Positions 1 through 9,444 of a DNA stretch of 64,000 nucleotides are shown here, piece by piece; within the stretch, counting starts at the first letter, position 1; every line of letters begins with the position of its first letter. Made by a program: the position numbers and the translations under genes. The notes under the pieces are model-generated. The model was not told the DNA's origin, searched no databases, and worked only from the letters and a program-made list of their open reading frames with translations. Source of the DNA: Panulirus ornatus (Eukaryota; Arthropoda; Malacostraca; Decapoda; Palinuridae); NCBI RefSeq assembly GCF_036320965.1, contig NC_092226.1:17090502-17154501 (forward strand), read 5' to 3'.

Positions 1-595
1 AATCCAATAATGCCCATTTACTCCAATTCCCACTCAACTACATACACTTATATATGCACCTTTTCTTATCCACTTAACTACTGCAGACAAATAATTACAC
101 AAGCCAAGGCAACACCTCTCTAGACCAATATATATGCAGCTCAATGAACCTGGGTGGTGATAATCTCCAGCAAGAATGTCATTCACTGGCCATGCCGATG
201 ACAGCACATTTTCGTGAGTTTTCTTGGAAGGATACCAAGTGGCTTTCAACTATAGTTAAAGGACCAGAATATGATGACCCTGAATTACTTGAAAATGATG
301 TCTTCAGATTGTGTAGAGAGTGAATTTACTGACAATCATTCTGCCAGGACTGAAAGATAAACAAGATGAGGCAGTAGAAAGTGTTTCAAGCAAAAGTGGA
401 GGCATAGTTGCCAATGCCCATCTGACCTTGTAAAAGATGTGTCTGACTGGTGCAGCGGGTAACTTTACGTATTTTTCTAATTTTGTTGTAATGAAAAAAA
501 TTTAATGAACCATATCTAATACAGTAAGAAAATATCTATCATTTAAGATAAATCGAAAATAATCAGTAATCAGTTTTTCACTGAAGGTAAAATAA
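1..595 (+). other. Left-edge segment with a decayed coding-like stretch
   Basis: No gene is recognised here. A 59-codon frame on the plus strand runs from the ATG at 144 to a TGA at 321-323. It contains a protein-like stretch, FSWKDTKWLSTIVKGPEYDD. Further coding-like pieces appear in other frames up to about 450, as expected for a frame-shifted relic. I cannot assign a family; a decayed transposon ORF or a retropseudogene are both possible. The opposite-strand 71-codon frame (34-249) is probably its shadow. Confidence 0.2.
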
Positions 596-607
596 ACAAT
601 GAAACAT

Positions 608-2950
608 TTTTTTTTTTTTTTATACCTTGTCGCTGTCTCCCGCGTTTGCGAGGTAGCGCAAGGAAACAGACGAAAGAAATGGCCCAACCCCCCCCCCCCC
701 AATACACATGTATATACATACGTCCACACACGCAAATATACATACCTACACAGCTTTCCATGGTTTACCCCAGACGCTTCACATGCCTTGATTCAATCCA
801 CTGACAGCACGTCAACCCCGGTATACCACATCGCTCCAATTCACTCTATTCCTTGCCCTCCTTTCACCCTCCTGCATGTTCAGGCCCCGATCACACAAAA
901 TCTTTTTCACTCCATCTTTCCACCTCCAATTTGGTCTCCCTCTTCTTGCTCCCTCCACCTCCGACACATATATCCTCTTGGTCAATCTTTCCTCACTCAT
1001 CCTCTCCATGTGCCCAAACCACTTCAAAACACCCTCTTCTGCTCTCTCAACCACGCTCTTTTTATTTCCACACATCTCTCTTACCCTTACGTTACTCACT
1101 CGATCAAACCACCTCACACCACACATTGTCCTCAAACATCTCATTTCCAGCACATCCATCCTCCTGCTCACAACTCTATCCATAGCCCACGCCTCGCAAC
1201 CATACAACATTGTTGGAACCACTATTCCTTCAAACATACCCATTTTTGCTTTCCGAGATAATGTTCTCGACTTCCACACATTCTTCAAGGCACCCAGAAT
1301 TTTCGCCCCCTCCCCCACCCTATGATCCACTTCCGCTTCCATGGTTCCATCCGCTGCCAGATCCACTCCCAGATATCTAAAACACTTCACTTCCTCCAGT
1401 TTTTCTCCATTCAAACTCACCTCCCAATTGACTTGACCCTCAACCCTACTGTACCTAATAACCTTGCTCTTATTCACATTTACTCTTAACTTTCTTCTTC
1501 CACACACTTTACCAAACTCAGTCACCAGCTTCTGCAGTTTCTCACATGAGTCAGCCACCAGCGCTGTATCATCAGCGAACAACAACTGACTCACTTCCCA
1601 AGCTCTCTCATCCCCAACAGACTTCATACTTGCCCCTCTTTCCAAAACTCTTGCATTTACCTCCCTAACAACCCCATCCATAAACAAATTAAACAACCAT
1701 GGAGACATCACACACCCCTGCCGCAAACCTACATTCACTGAGAACCAATCACTTTCCTCTCTTCCTACACGTACACATGCCTTACATCCTCGATAAAAAC
1801 TTTTCACTGCTTCTAAAAACTTTCCTCCCACACCATATATTCTTAATACCTTCCACAGAGCATCTCTATCAACTCTATCATATGCCTTCTCCAGATCCAT
1901 AAATGCTACATACAAATCCATTTGCTTTTCTAAGTATTTCTCACATACATTCTTCAAAGCAAACACCTGATCCACACATCCTCTACCACTTCTGAAACCA
2001 CACTGCTCTTCCCCAGTCTGATGCTCTGTACATGCCTTCACCCTCTCAATCAATACCCTCCCATATAATTTACCAGGAATACTCAACAAACTTATACCTC
2101 TGTAATTTGAGCACTCACTCTTATCCCCTTTGCCTTTGTACAATGGCACTATGCACGCATTCTGCCAATCCTCAAGCACCTCACCATGAGTCATACATAC
2201 ATTAAATAACCTTACCAACCAGTCAACAATACAGTCACCCCCATTTTTAATAAATTCCACTGCAATACCATCCAAACCTGCTGCCTTGCCGGCTTTCATC
2301 TTCCGCAAAGCTTTCACTACCTCTTCTCTGTTTACCAAATCATTTTCCCTAACCCTCTCACTTTGCACACCACCTCGACCAAAACACCCTATATCTGCCA
2401 CTCTATCATCAAACACATTCAACAAACCTTCAAAATACTCACTCCATCTCCTTCTCACATCACCACTACTTGTTATCACCTCCCCATTTGCGCCCTTCAC
2501 TGAAGTTCCCATTTGCTCCCTTGTCTTACGCACTTTATTTACCTCCTTCCAGAACATCTTTTTATTCTCCCTAAAATTTAATGATACTCTCTCACCCCAA
2601 CTCTCATTTGCCCTTTTTTTCACCTCTTGCACCTTTCTCTTGACCTCCTGTCTCTTTCTTTTATACATCTCCCACTCAATTGCATTTTTTCCCTGCAAAA
2701 ATTGTCCAAATGCCTCTCTCTTCTCTTTCACTAATACTCTTACTTCTTCATCCCACCACTCACTACCCTTTCTAATCAACCCACCTCCCACTCTTCTCAT
2801 GCCACAAGCATCTTTTGCGCAATCCATCACTGATTCCCTAAATACATCCCATTCCTCCCCCACTCCCCTTGCTTCCATTGTTCTCACCTTTTTCCATTCT
2901 GTACTCAGTCTCTCCTGGTACTTCCTCACACAGGTCTCCTTCTCAAGCTC
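608..2950 (-). mobile_element. 5'-truncated young RTE-clade LINE with target-site duplication
   Basis: The element reads on the minus strand. It ends in an A-tail seen as the T-run 607-622 and has a 3' UTR of about 190 bp. Its 5' end is truncated just inside the protein region, leaving no endonuclease domain. The 12-bp word acaatgaaacat occurs at 596-607 and again at 2951-2962, directly flanking the element: a perfect target-site duplication, as expected of target-primed reverse transcription. The terminal two bases may be shared with the element. The 3' UTR (about 630-680, minus) carries the GCTACCTCGC-type tail found in most repeats of this window. The perfect duplication and open ORF point to a recent insertion. 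Confidence 0.9.
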
Positions 2951-2962
2951 ACAATGAAACAT
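812..2962 (-). CDS. Reverse transcriptase ORF of the RTE LINE (716 aa)
   Basis: The frame is open for 716 codons and encodes the reverse transcriptase (RT) plus C-terminal part of an RTE-type LINE polyprotein. Visible RT landmarks are SNYRGISLLSIPGKLY (about residues 285-300), the first catalytic Asp in AFMDLEKAYD (about 353-362), GLRQGCVMSP (about 412-421) and the active-site FADD (462-465). The C-terminal part has YLGVDL, LYGCEAW and WFGHMER blocks typical of RTE/BovB-like proteins. The N-terminal endonuclease is missing. The ATG and next two codons lie in the duplicated target DNA, not in the element, so this start is a by-product of insertion. RT residues look intact, but without the endonuclease and 5' UTR it is probably not autonomous. 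Confidence 0.85.
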   Translation of the reverse strand: MFHCELEKETCVRKYQERLSTEWKKVRTMEARGVGEEWDVFRESVMDCAKDACGMRRVGGGLIRKGSEWWDEEVRVLVKEKREAFGQFLQGKNAIEWEMYKRKRQEVKRKVQEVKKRANESWGERVSLNFRENKKMFWKEVNKVRKTREQMGTSVKGANGEVITSSGDVRRRWSEYFEGLLNVFDDRVADIGCFGRGGVQSERVRENDLVNREEVVKALRKMKAGKAAGLDGIAVEFIKNGGDCIVDWLVRLFNVCMTHGEVLEDWQNACIVPLYKGKGDKSECSNYRGISLLSIPGKLYGRVLIERVKACTEHQTGEEQCGFRSGRGCVDQVFALKNVCEKYLEKQMDLYVAFMDLEKAYDRVDRDALWKVLRIYGVGGKFLEAVKSFYRGCKACVRVGREESDWFSVNVGLRQGCVMSPWLFNLFMDGVVREVNARVLERGASMKSVGDERAWEVSQLLFADDTALVADSCEKLQKLVTEFGKVCGRRKLRVNVNKSKVIRYSRVEGQVNWEVSLNGEKLEEVKCFRYLGVDLAADGTMEAEVDHRVGEGAKILGALKNVWKSRTLSRKAKMGMFEGIVVPTMLYGCEAWAMDRVVSRRMDVLEMRCLRTMCGVRWFDRVSNVRVREMCGNKKSVVERAEEGVLKWFGHMERMSEERLTKRIYVSEVEGARRGRPNWRWKDGVKKILCDRGLNMQEGERRARNRVNWSDVVYRG

Positions 2963-3214
2963 AGAAGCAGCAATTCACTCGACACTCAGGAGTCTTACTC
3001 CCACACTTTTTTTGCATGTTGTGCTGAAACTTCTACAGTACTTCTGTGCATTATTAGAGTGAAAGAAGCTCATGAAATATACTTTTAAAGTCATTTTATC
3101 TTATCATTATCATATGAATATCTTTGAAACTATAAGGTTAAATATATTTTCTAAACATCTTGAAAAATGTGAATATGAGGGCTGGAAAGGAAACCTTAGT
3201 TAATACTGAAGGAG

Positions 3215-3940
3215 CTAAACAAAAGTATTCCAATCACTAGTCCCTTTTCAGTACACAATTCCACAAGCTGTTTCCAATTTTCAATTATATTGGATACCTC
3301 ATACCTTTAATGATACCCTCAACTGCCACATTATCCCTTCTTACATTCAATTACTCCAGCACCTAGATATGTTCCCTTGCACCAAAACTGACTTAGCACT
3401 CACCCAGCTCCTCCCAAAAAGTATCCCTTTCTTCACTCTTCTCACTACCAAGTGTATAACCAGTGACACTCCCTTACCACTCAGTCTACTTTCAGTCTAA
3501 TACATATCAATCTGGAAATCACTAGTTACACCCTTTGACAGAGTCCTACAATTCCTTCTTTATCACAAGGAGCATCCCTTCCTTCTCTTACTTCCCTCTC
3601 GTCACAAGAGCCATCCTTTCCTTCGCTCTTGTCCTCGCATCAACCTCGGAGTTTACTACCTGAACAGCTCCAAACCACTGTACCCTTCCACCTCAACTTA
3701 CCTCTCCTATGGAGCTACAAAATCTAGGTTCCTTTCATCAAATACACCACCTATCTCTCTCTGCTTCTCATCCTTGTTCCATCCACACATGACCAGACAC
3801 CTTAGCCTGAATTTTCATAAAGAAAGCCTGTCTTGTTACTTTTGTCTGTTCCTGTTTTTGGAAAGAGATAATATAAAGATAGAGAGTTTTTAACCTCCTC
3901 CAGCTTCTTGAATCATGTAAAGTGTATGTTGGAGATAAAG
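3215..3940 (-). mobile_element. Old RTE fragment: endonuclease region and 5' UTR
   Basis: The minus strand resembles the RTE endonuclease region seen better at 42.8-43.5 kb. Matching plus-strand blocks include ccctcaactgccacatta (about 3317), the caccaaaactgac... stretch near 3380 and the cttgttccatccacacatga block near 3770 (N-terminal endonuclease end). Upstream in element sense, about 3820-3900, the sequence passes into the same 5' UTR that forms most of the SINE-like repeats. Stops and indels are frequent, so it is dead. Its RT part is absent. Confidence 0.55.
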
Positions 3941-4049
3941 AGAAATTTTCCATTTGTGGATCATGTTCCAGCAACCCATGTGTATATGAGACAAAAAGAA
4001 AAGACAACAACCTGAGCAGGGGAGGCATCTGGAAACCACTGCAGTGATG

Positions 4050-4920
4050 GCTCACTGTACTGCTGTTACTACTACTCCTGATACCCCATGAGTTCGCAAC
4101 TGTCCACTACCTACTACCTATTTAACAATAACAATGATATTAGTAGTACAAGAATAAGTCTTCAAGGAACAATCATTGCCTTGTTATTTCTGTTCCTACT
4201 TCTGGAAAGCCACCATACCAAAGAGGAGGATTTCAAGAACATCCATTCCCATTCATTTTAGTCACCCTCCATGCCAAACAGTTGACTTGTGGGTTCTCTT
4301 TATCCCCCTATCCCTGGAGATGATATGACTACTGCAACTACTTACTGACACTACTACTACTAGTCTTTCCCATCTTTCATACACGTTTGCTGTTTCTAAC
4401 ATAAGATAGCATCAAGAACAGATGACTGAGCCTTCCTTACCTGGTTCCCTCTCCTGTTCCATCTTTTAATAGTAACAATAATATCAATATAGCATGAAGT
4501 GAGCTTTGCTACTTCTGTTTCTATTTCTGAAAAGCAACTATACCGAAGGGGAGGATTAGAAGCACACCCACTCCAACTCATTTTAGTCAATGATTATGAA
4601 ATACACTTGATTTGTGGGTAGTATTCTTAATCCCCCTATCCCTAGAGATGATATGACTATTGCAGTTGCTTACTGCCACTACTATGACTAATCTCTCTGA
4701 TCTTTCATACATGTTTGCCATTTCCTGTGAGTGAGGTAGTTTCAAGAATACATGATTTAGCCTTACTCACTTCACTCCTTATGTACCATCTTTTAAAAAT
4801 TCAAATAAAAGTAGGTGAGGGTCTCTAGCCTCCCACTCCTGCCCATTTAGTTCCCTTCATGTGAAACATGGCATATGTGGGCAGAATTCTTTTTCTCCTA
4901 TCTCAATAACAACAACAATA
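4050..4920 (+). repeat. Old SINE-like repeats in direct tandem, about 330-bp period
   Basis: Three diverged copies of the RTE-derived SINE lie head to tail (roughly 4150-4320, 4366-4650, 4695-4900). Each repeats in the same order: a catctttcatac-gtttgc-tt block, the tagcatcaagaacag-like head, a ctgttcc block, gaggggaggatt-like sequence, ttttagtca, then atccccctatccct-gagatgatatgact. The linker gagatgatatgactactgc near 4317 recurs near 4645, so linker and SINE were copied together. No coding sequence is credible here; the 64- and 95-codon frames on the opposite strand are incidental. Confidence 0.6.
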
Positions 4921-4929
4921 ATAATTTTC

Positions 4930-5755
4930 TTTTTTTGTATTTGAAGGCTGTTTCCCACATGAGGAAGGTAGCACTAGGAACAGATCAAGAAAGAACGTAT
5001 CCGTTCACATCCATTCTCTAGCTGTCATGTGCAATGCACCAAAACCACAGCTCCCTGTTCACAACCAGGCCCCATATGCTTCACACGCCCTGGTCCAGTC
5101 CACATCAACCTCAGTATTATACCACATCATTCCAATTCACTATATCTCATGAATGCTTTTCACCCTCCAGCATGTTCAGGCCCTAATCACTCAAAATCTA
5201 TTTCACTCCATCCTTGAGTCTCCAATTTGGTCTCCCTGTTCTCACACCCTCCACTTCTGACATATATATCCTCTATGTCAACCCTTCCTCACTCATTCTC
5301 TCAATATGTCCAAACTATTTCAGCACACCCTGTTCAGCTCTCTCGTCCACACTCTTTTTATTACCACACACCTCTCTCACCCAATCCTTATCTACTTGAT
5401 TAAACCACCTTACACCACATATTGTCCTCAAACATATAATTTCCAACACATCCACTCCTCCACACAGTCATCTATAGCACATCCCTTACATCAATATAAT
5501 ACTGTTGGGAATACACTTCCTTGAAACATTTTTGTCCTCCCAGAAAATGTTCTCTCTTTCTACATCTTCTTCAGTGCTTCCAAAACCTTTGCTTTCTTCC
5601 TTGCACTTTGACTCACTTCCGCTTCCATGGTTCCAATCACTACCACGTCCACTGTTAGATATCTAAAACACTTCACTTCAAGTTTTTCCCATTCAAACTC
5701 ACATCTCAGCTAACCTACCCCTCAAATCTGCTAAAGCTAATAACCTTGCTCAAAG
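4930..5755 (-). mobile_element. Decayed RTE 3' end (C-terminal coding and 3' UTR)
   Basis: The plus-strand text parallels 640-1480 of the young element: a degenerate ggtagcactaggaacaga tail near 4970, ctagctgtcatg, cagctccctgttcac, catgttcaggccc, tccaatttggtctccct and attgtcctcaaacat in the same order. It stops near 5752 at aataaccttgctc. Reading frames are broken. The orientation is minus, like the other elements left of the palindrome. Confidence 0.75.
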
Positions 5756-5937
5756 TTTTTCAAGATGTGTTTATGATATCTGGCACTGAAATGATTCCAT
5801 ATAAATAGTTATCCAAGAAGGAATCTCAAATCAAGAGGTAAAATTTATGTACAGTACAAAACATCTATAATGAGCTTTGCTTTTCATCTTTTTCATTATT
5901 CAATCAAACTTTAATACATAGGAGTATATGTGAGAAA

Positions 5938-6075
5938 GCTAATATAAAGATAAATTCAGATATGCTTGCTTACTACAAAAAGAAAGCTAATATAAAGGTA
6001 AATTCAGATATGCTTGCTTACTACAAAAAGAGGGCTAATATAAAGGTAAATTCAGATATGCTTGCTTACTACAAG
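5938..6075. repeat. 48-bp tandem triplication
   Basis: The phrase aatataaag starts at 5941, 5989 and 6037, giving three copies of a 48-bp unit that includes aaattcagatatgcttgctt. It sits about 20 bp beyond the donor site of the 6094-6293 exon, inside the next intron of the B4GAT1-like gene. The copies differ by only a few bases. Confidence 0.9.
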
Positions 6076-6093
6076 TTTCAGTTTAACACTTAC

Positions 6094-6293
6094 TTTTGAC
6101 ATTGGTACATTATGACACTTCGCACACACATTTTTGTGGAAAGGGATGGCATCTCCTTTTTGCAGCATTTTTTGAAGCTCACTTTTAGTTTCTGGGGCTG
6201 ATACATTTTCCTTTACTTCAAATATTGAAAAGACATATACTCGTGGATTTGTTGTGTTAGATACATCTGGTTGCTTGAGCATCCTAAAGAATT
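6094..6293 (-). CDS. B4GAT1: B4GAT1-like glucuronyltransferase, internal exon (third seen)
   Basis: The exon is 200 nt on the minus strand. It is bounded by acceptor tgtatttcag at about 6294-6303 and donor AAAA|GTAAGT at 6093. It enters in phase 1, completing a Glu codon with the G of the upstream exon, and leaves in phase 0 after 66 codons. Its peptide has the GT49 blocks PRVYVFSIFEV, APETKSELQKML and a PFH...C..CH motif that follow the DxD-like region in beta-1,4-glucuronyltransferase 1 and its arthropod relatives. B4GAT1 is a Golgi type II membrane enzyme that adds beta-1,4 glucuronic acid to xylose on O-mannosyl glycans; whether this paralogue does so is inferred. The next exon is not visible to the left and should lie outside the window. 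Confidence 0.8.
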
Positions 6294-7984
6294 CTGAAAT
6301 ACAATTACATGAATCAATGTAAAAAAGGTGAATTAAATGAGGAAACATACAAGACTGGGTAGCAGATACAAATGAATGTAGGGAAGATGACAAAATTTCG
6401 AATTTTAGAAAACGTACTGATGTACAGAGAAAACACCAAATTGAATAATTTTCTTATATCAACCTTCGGCCCCTTTTACAGGGCTATTGGAACTATATGG
6501 CTGCACTTCAATTGGTAGTATGGAAAGGATGGACTGCTTTGGAATAAGAAGTTTTTCAACAAGACTGCACTTCTTTGTGTCCACTGACAATAATACATCC
6601 ATACTGAAGTTCGACTTTTCACTTGTGGTAACACCAATACTTTATTGTTTATAGAAGCACAACCATATTCAAATAACTAGTGAACCTTTGTTATAGTCTG
6701 AAAATCTTTTTGATGGACTTAACCAATACTATAGATGTCAGTAATAAAAGAAAAAAGATCACTTTTTCCCCTACATACTGTAGGGGAATGGACTTGAGCT
6801 CATCCACATAATAACTGAGTTAGTTTTCTGTTCATATTCAGTATAAACAGAAAAACTTCCCACATAGGTATCATGAGGATGGACTCTCATCCAATTATGT
6901 TAATGTGCAGAAAAAAAAAATGGGGTTTCCTCACTTACAACAAATGTCTTTCATACAAATAAAGTCCATCAAAATAATAAGATTTTTGACAAATGTATTC
7001 TAGCCATCCATGGTTTTTTGTCATGCTACTCTAGTTCCTGCAAAGTTACAAGAAAAATTATCAAAAGAAAGAAGTAACATTCAGTTTACATACAATATGA
7101 GAAAACCTAGCCAACTAACTGCTAGTGGTAGCCACCACAGATCCTAACTACCTATCCCAACCCTTCTAAATACATTTGTAAAAACTTTTTATATCACATA
7201 TGTTGATCAAGTCACCTTCTGAGAAATGATACCATGTGTAAAGTGTCTTGTATGATACTGGGTCGTCACAAAACCCTAAGAAACCCCTTCGCTAACTAAC
7301 CATCGGCTACCCACCAATGAAGAGGCCAGTTTTACCGACCAAGAAGCATTCATAGAAATGCTGCCTACAGGCATCCACAATCCTTTATCAACTGTCCCCC
7401 AAAACCCTATCTTCCCTATCCTTTGACCCACACCAATATCTACCCAATTCTAAAATGACATGGGGAATGGGTCACCTTTACTGTATGGTTTTCACAAAAC
7501 CTGCCACACTTTGCACCTCATCCCCATCATATAAGAAGACTTTAGGTACATGGTGAATTTTTTGCCACCTCTGTGGGCCATGCTACTTACATTTTACACT
7601 TGATTTACAAGTGAAAGCAATTTGCCAGAGAGTCATATGCTCTCCTGAGTTTTTAATGTCAAATCTAAAGATGCTAATAACATGGAGTGTTAATATCTCA
7701 GCAAGTTAATATGAAGGAACTGTAGAGATGATAATAACATTATATGTGTACATTTCAGTAGGATAATAGAAAATAAAGTATGGATCATTCAGTTGAAGAT
7801 ACATATGTATGGAAGAGTGCAAAGACATATGATAATGAAGAGATTCTTGAAGTATTTCAGTAAAACTATATGATTTGGTGAATATCTCATTATGACAAAA
7901 TTTTAAATAGTATCCTCGGGATTCTTTTTATATACATAAGACCTCTACTCTTAAGCATAACATTCCACTCACTAAAAAGCTCAC
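6294..7984 (-). other. Intron of the B4GAT1-like gene, no other gene seen
   Basis: This 1.7-kb AT-rich stretch separates two phase-compatible exons. It starts (minus strand) with donor CCAG|GTGAGC at 7984 and ends with acceptor TTTCAG at 6294. I see no recognisable mobile element or RNA gene in it. Confidence 0.7.
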
Positions 7985-8189
7985 CTGGAATGAAATTTAT
8001 GGATGGATACAATTCCACATCAGAAGGGAAAACAAAGTAAGTTTGAACAGCTTGTCTGGCTGTATTTCTTGCAATGTTCACAGGATATAACAACTTCTTT
8101 CGTTGTCTATATGTAGTCACATTAGTCCATCGGGGTGGCTCCAGTGCACAGTCAACCTTTCTCTTCAAGAGTTCCTCAGTGGAGGGTAT
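7985..8189 (-). CDS. B4GAT1: B4GAT1-like glucuronyltransferase, internal exon (second seen)
   Basis: The exon is 205 nt on the minus strand, with acceptor tctcatttcag ending at 8190 and donor CCAG|GTGAGC. It starts in phase 0 and ends in phase 1 (68 codons plus one base), which fits the next exon exactly. The peptide contains YPVNIARNTARQAV followed by YFVFPSDVELYPS, the GT49 core with a DxD-like metal/sugar-nucleotide site (here D-V-E). Together with the exons at 6094 and 40010 this identifies a B4GAT1/LARGE-type glycosyltransferase, closest in pattern to arthropod B4GAT1-like proteins. The intron upstream of it is about 31.8 kb and contains the palindrome and the satellite array. Confidence 0.85.
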
Positions 8190-8204
8190 CTGAAATGAGA
8201 AAAT

Positions 8205-8345
8205 TAATATATGAATATCTTCTTTTTTCCTCCTAAATCACCGTTTCCTCCATTAACGAGGTAGCACCAGGAACAGACGAGGAAAGGAGGCATGTGCTAA
8301 TAAGAAATCTCAAGCTGTTACGTTCAATGCGTTGAAACTGTTAAC
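8205..8345 (-). mobile_element. Degraded RTE 3' tail
   Basis: The plus strand reads ccgtttcctccattaacgaggtagcaccaggaacaga and then caagctgttacgttcaatgc. This is the diverged counterpart of the RTE 3' UTR (compare ctagctgtcatgtataatgc near 15205). It lies right next to the exon acceptor at 8190 and runs directly into a satellite monomer. Confidence 0.55.
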
Positions 8346-8740
8346 TACTTTCTTTTAAAACTGTAGTGTAATTAAAACGCTTCTGGACTCGAGATAATCT
8401 TGGAAAATATCCCACAAAGCTTCTTCCTCAAGCTGTCAGATACCCGAGAAATACGAAACAAGCAATGAGACACTGTCCATAAAATGTAATAATTAATTAC
8501 AGTCCTTAATGACTTCAAAATAATATTCCAAACCCAGATTGGTATTGAACAAGGAAAATAATCCTTATAATAAGGTTTTCATGTAAAACTATTCGGAAGA
8601 GTACCAAAATTTGCATGTAATAGTAACGGTTATTTTTCTTGCCCCTTATATTTTGTTATAAAACTGTAATATACTAAAACGTTTCTGTAACCGAAATATT
8701 CTTGGAAAATATCACCTAATGTTTTCCTTAGCCGGTAAAT

Positions 8741-8744
<4 letters not shown>
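8340..8744 (+). repeat. Diverged satellite monomers outside the main array
   Basis: One full and one partial monomer of the satellite family of 21.7-37.8 kb lie here in the same orientation as the array. Shared blocks are gagataatcttggaaaata, agatacccgagaaatacgaaac, attaattacagtccttaatga, aaataatccttataataaggttttca and accaaaatttgcatgtaatag. The second monomer starts near 8650 (ctgtaatatactaaaac...ttctgtaaccgaaat) and is cut by the (TA)n tract. They are much more diverged than the array units. Confidence 0.75.

Positions 8745-8800
<56 letters not shown>
8745..8800. repeat. (TA)n microsatellite
   Basis: About 55 bp of uninterrupted TA dinucleotides truncate the second satellite monomer. The roughly 295 bp from here to the palindrome edge at 9095 hold no feature I recognise beyond a short (GA)n near 8916. 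Confidence 0.95.
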
Positions 8801-8802
<2 letters not shown>

Positions 8803-9444
8803 GATACGTTATCGGTTATTATCATGCTTTTATTACCATGTAAACACAGATTGATTAAGTAAAGTTCAAAATCGAAATATGTTTATCTTAAGCTCAGTTT
8901 GCACTGTTAATGAATGAGAGAGAGAGAGAGTCTGTGTTTTACATGTGTTGCTTCGTCTCTTTTAACCCTGTATGTTTATACTATGTCTCTCTTCCTGTGT
9001 ACAGATGTATTACATTTGCTTTGAAAGGAATTACATATGCATAAGTAGTCAACATACATGAATATATCGGTGTTATGTAAGCCATTCCAGTTTCCTATTA
9101 ATGTTTATATACACCAACACAAGGAACACTAAGACATGGTGGCGATAGGAAGGCTAGAGGTCCCAATATATTGAAGTACTCATGTACTCTGTGAGGCATT
9201 ACATGAGGAAAAGGAGAAAGTTACTGAACAGGAAAGATATTTAATAGTCTTTCAAAAGTGGAATGTGTTCCATCAGTATAAAGAAATATTGTCTCTCTCC
9301 ACACACACCTTTTAAGGTCATCATTAGGAATTAAACTTACATGAAATTTATGGTTAATAAAAAATATATATATATAAGTAAAAGATAACGAAAAACACGC
9401 CAGACTCATCCTCACATTTCACTCAGCCTCAGACTTCAGTCTCT

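Noticed and set aside
599..1325. 220- and 149-codon plus-strand frames
   Set aside because: Antisense shadows of the RTE reverse transcriptase ORF and its 3' UTR.
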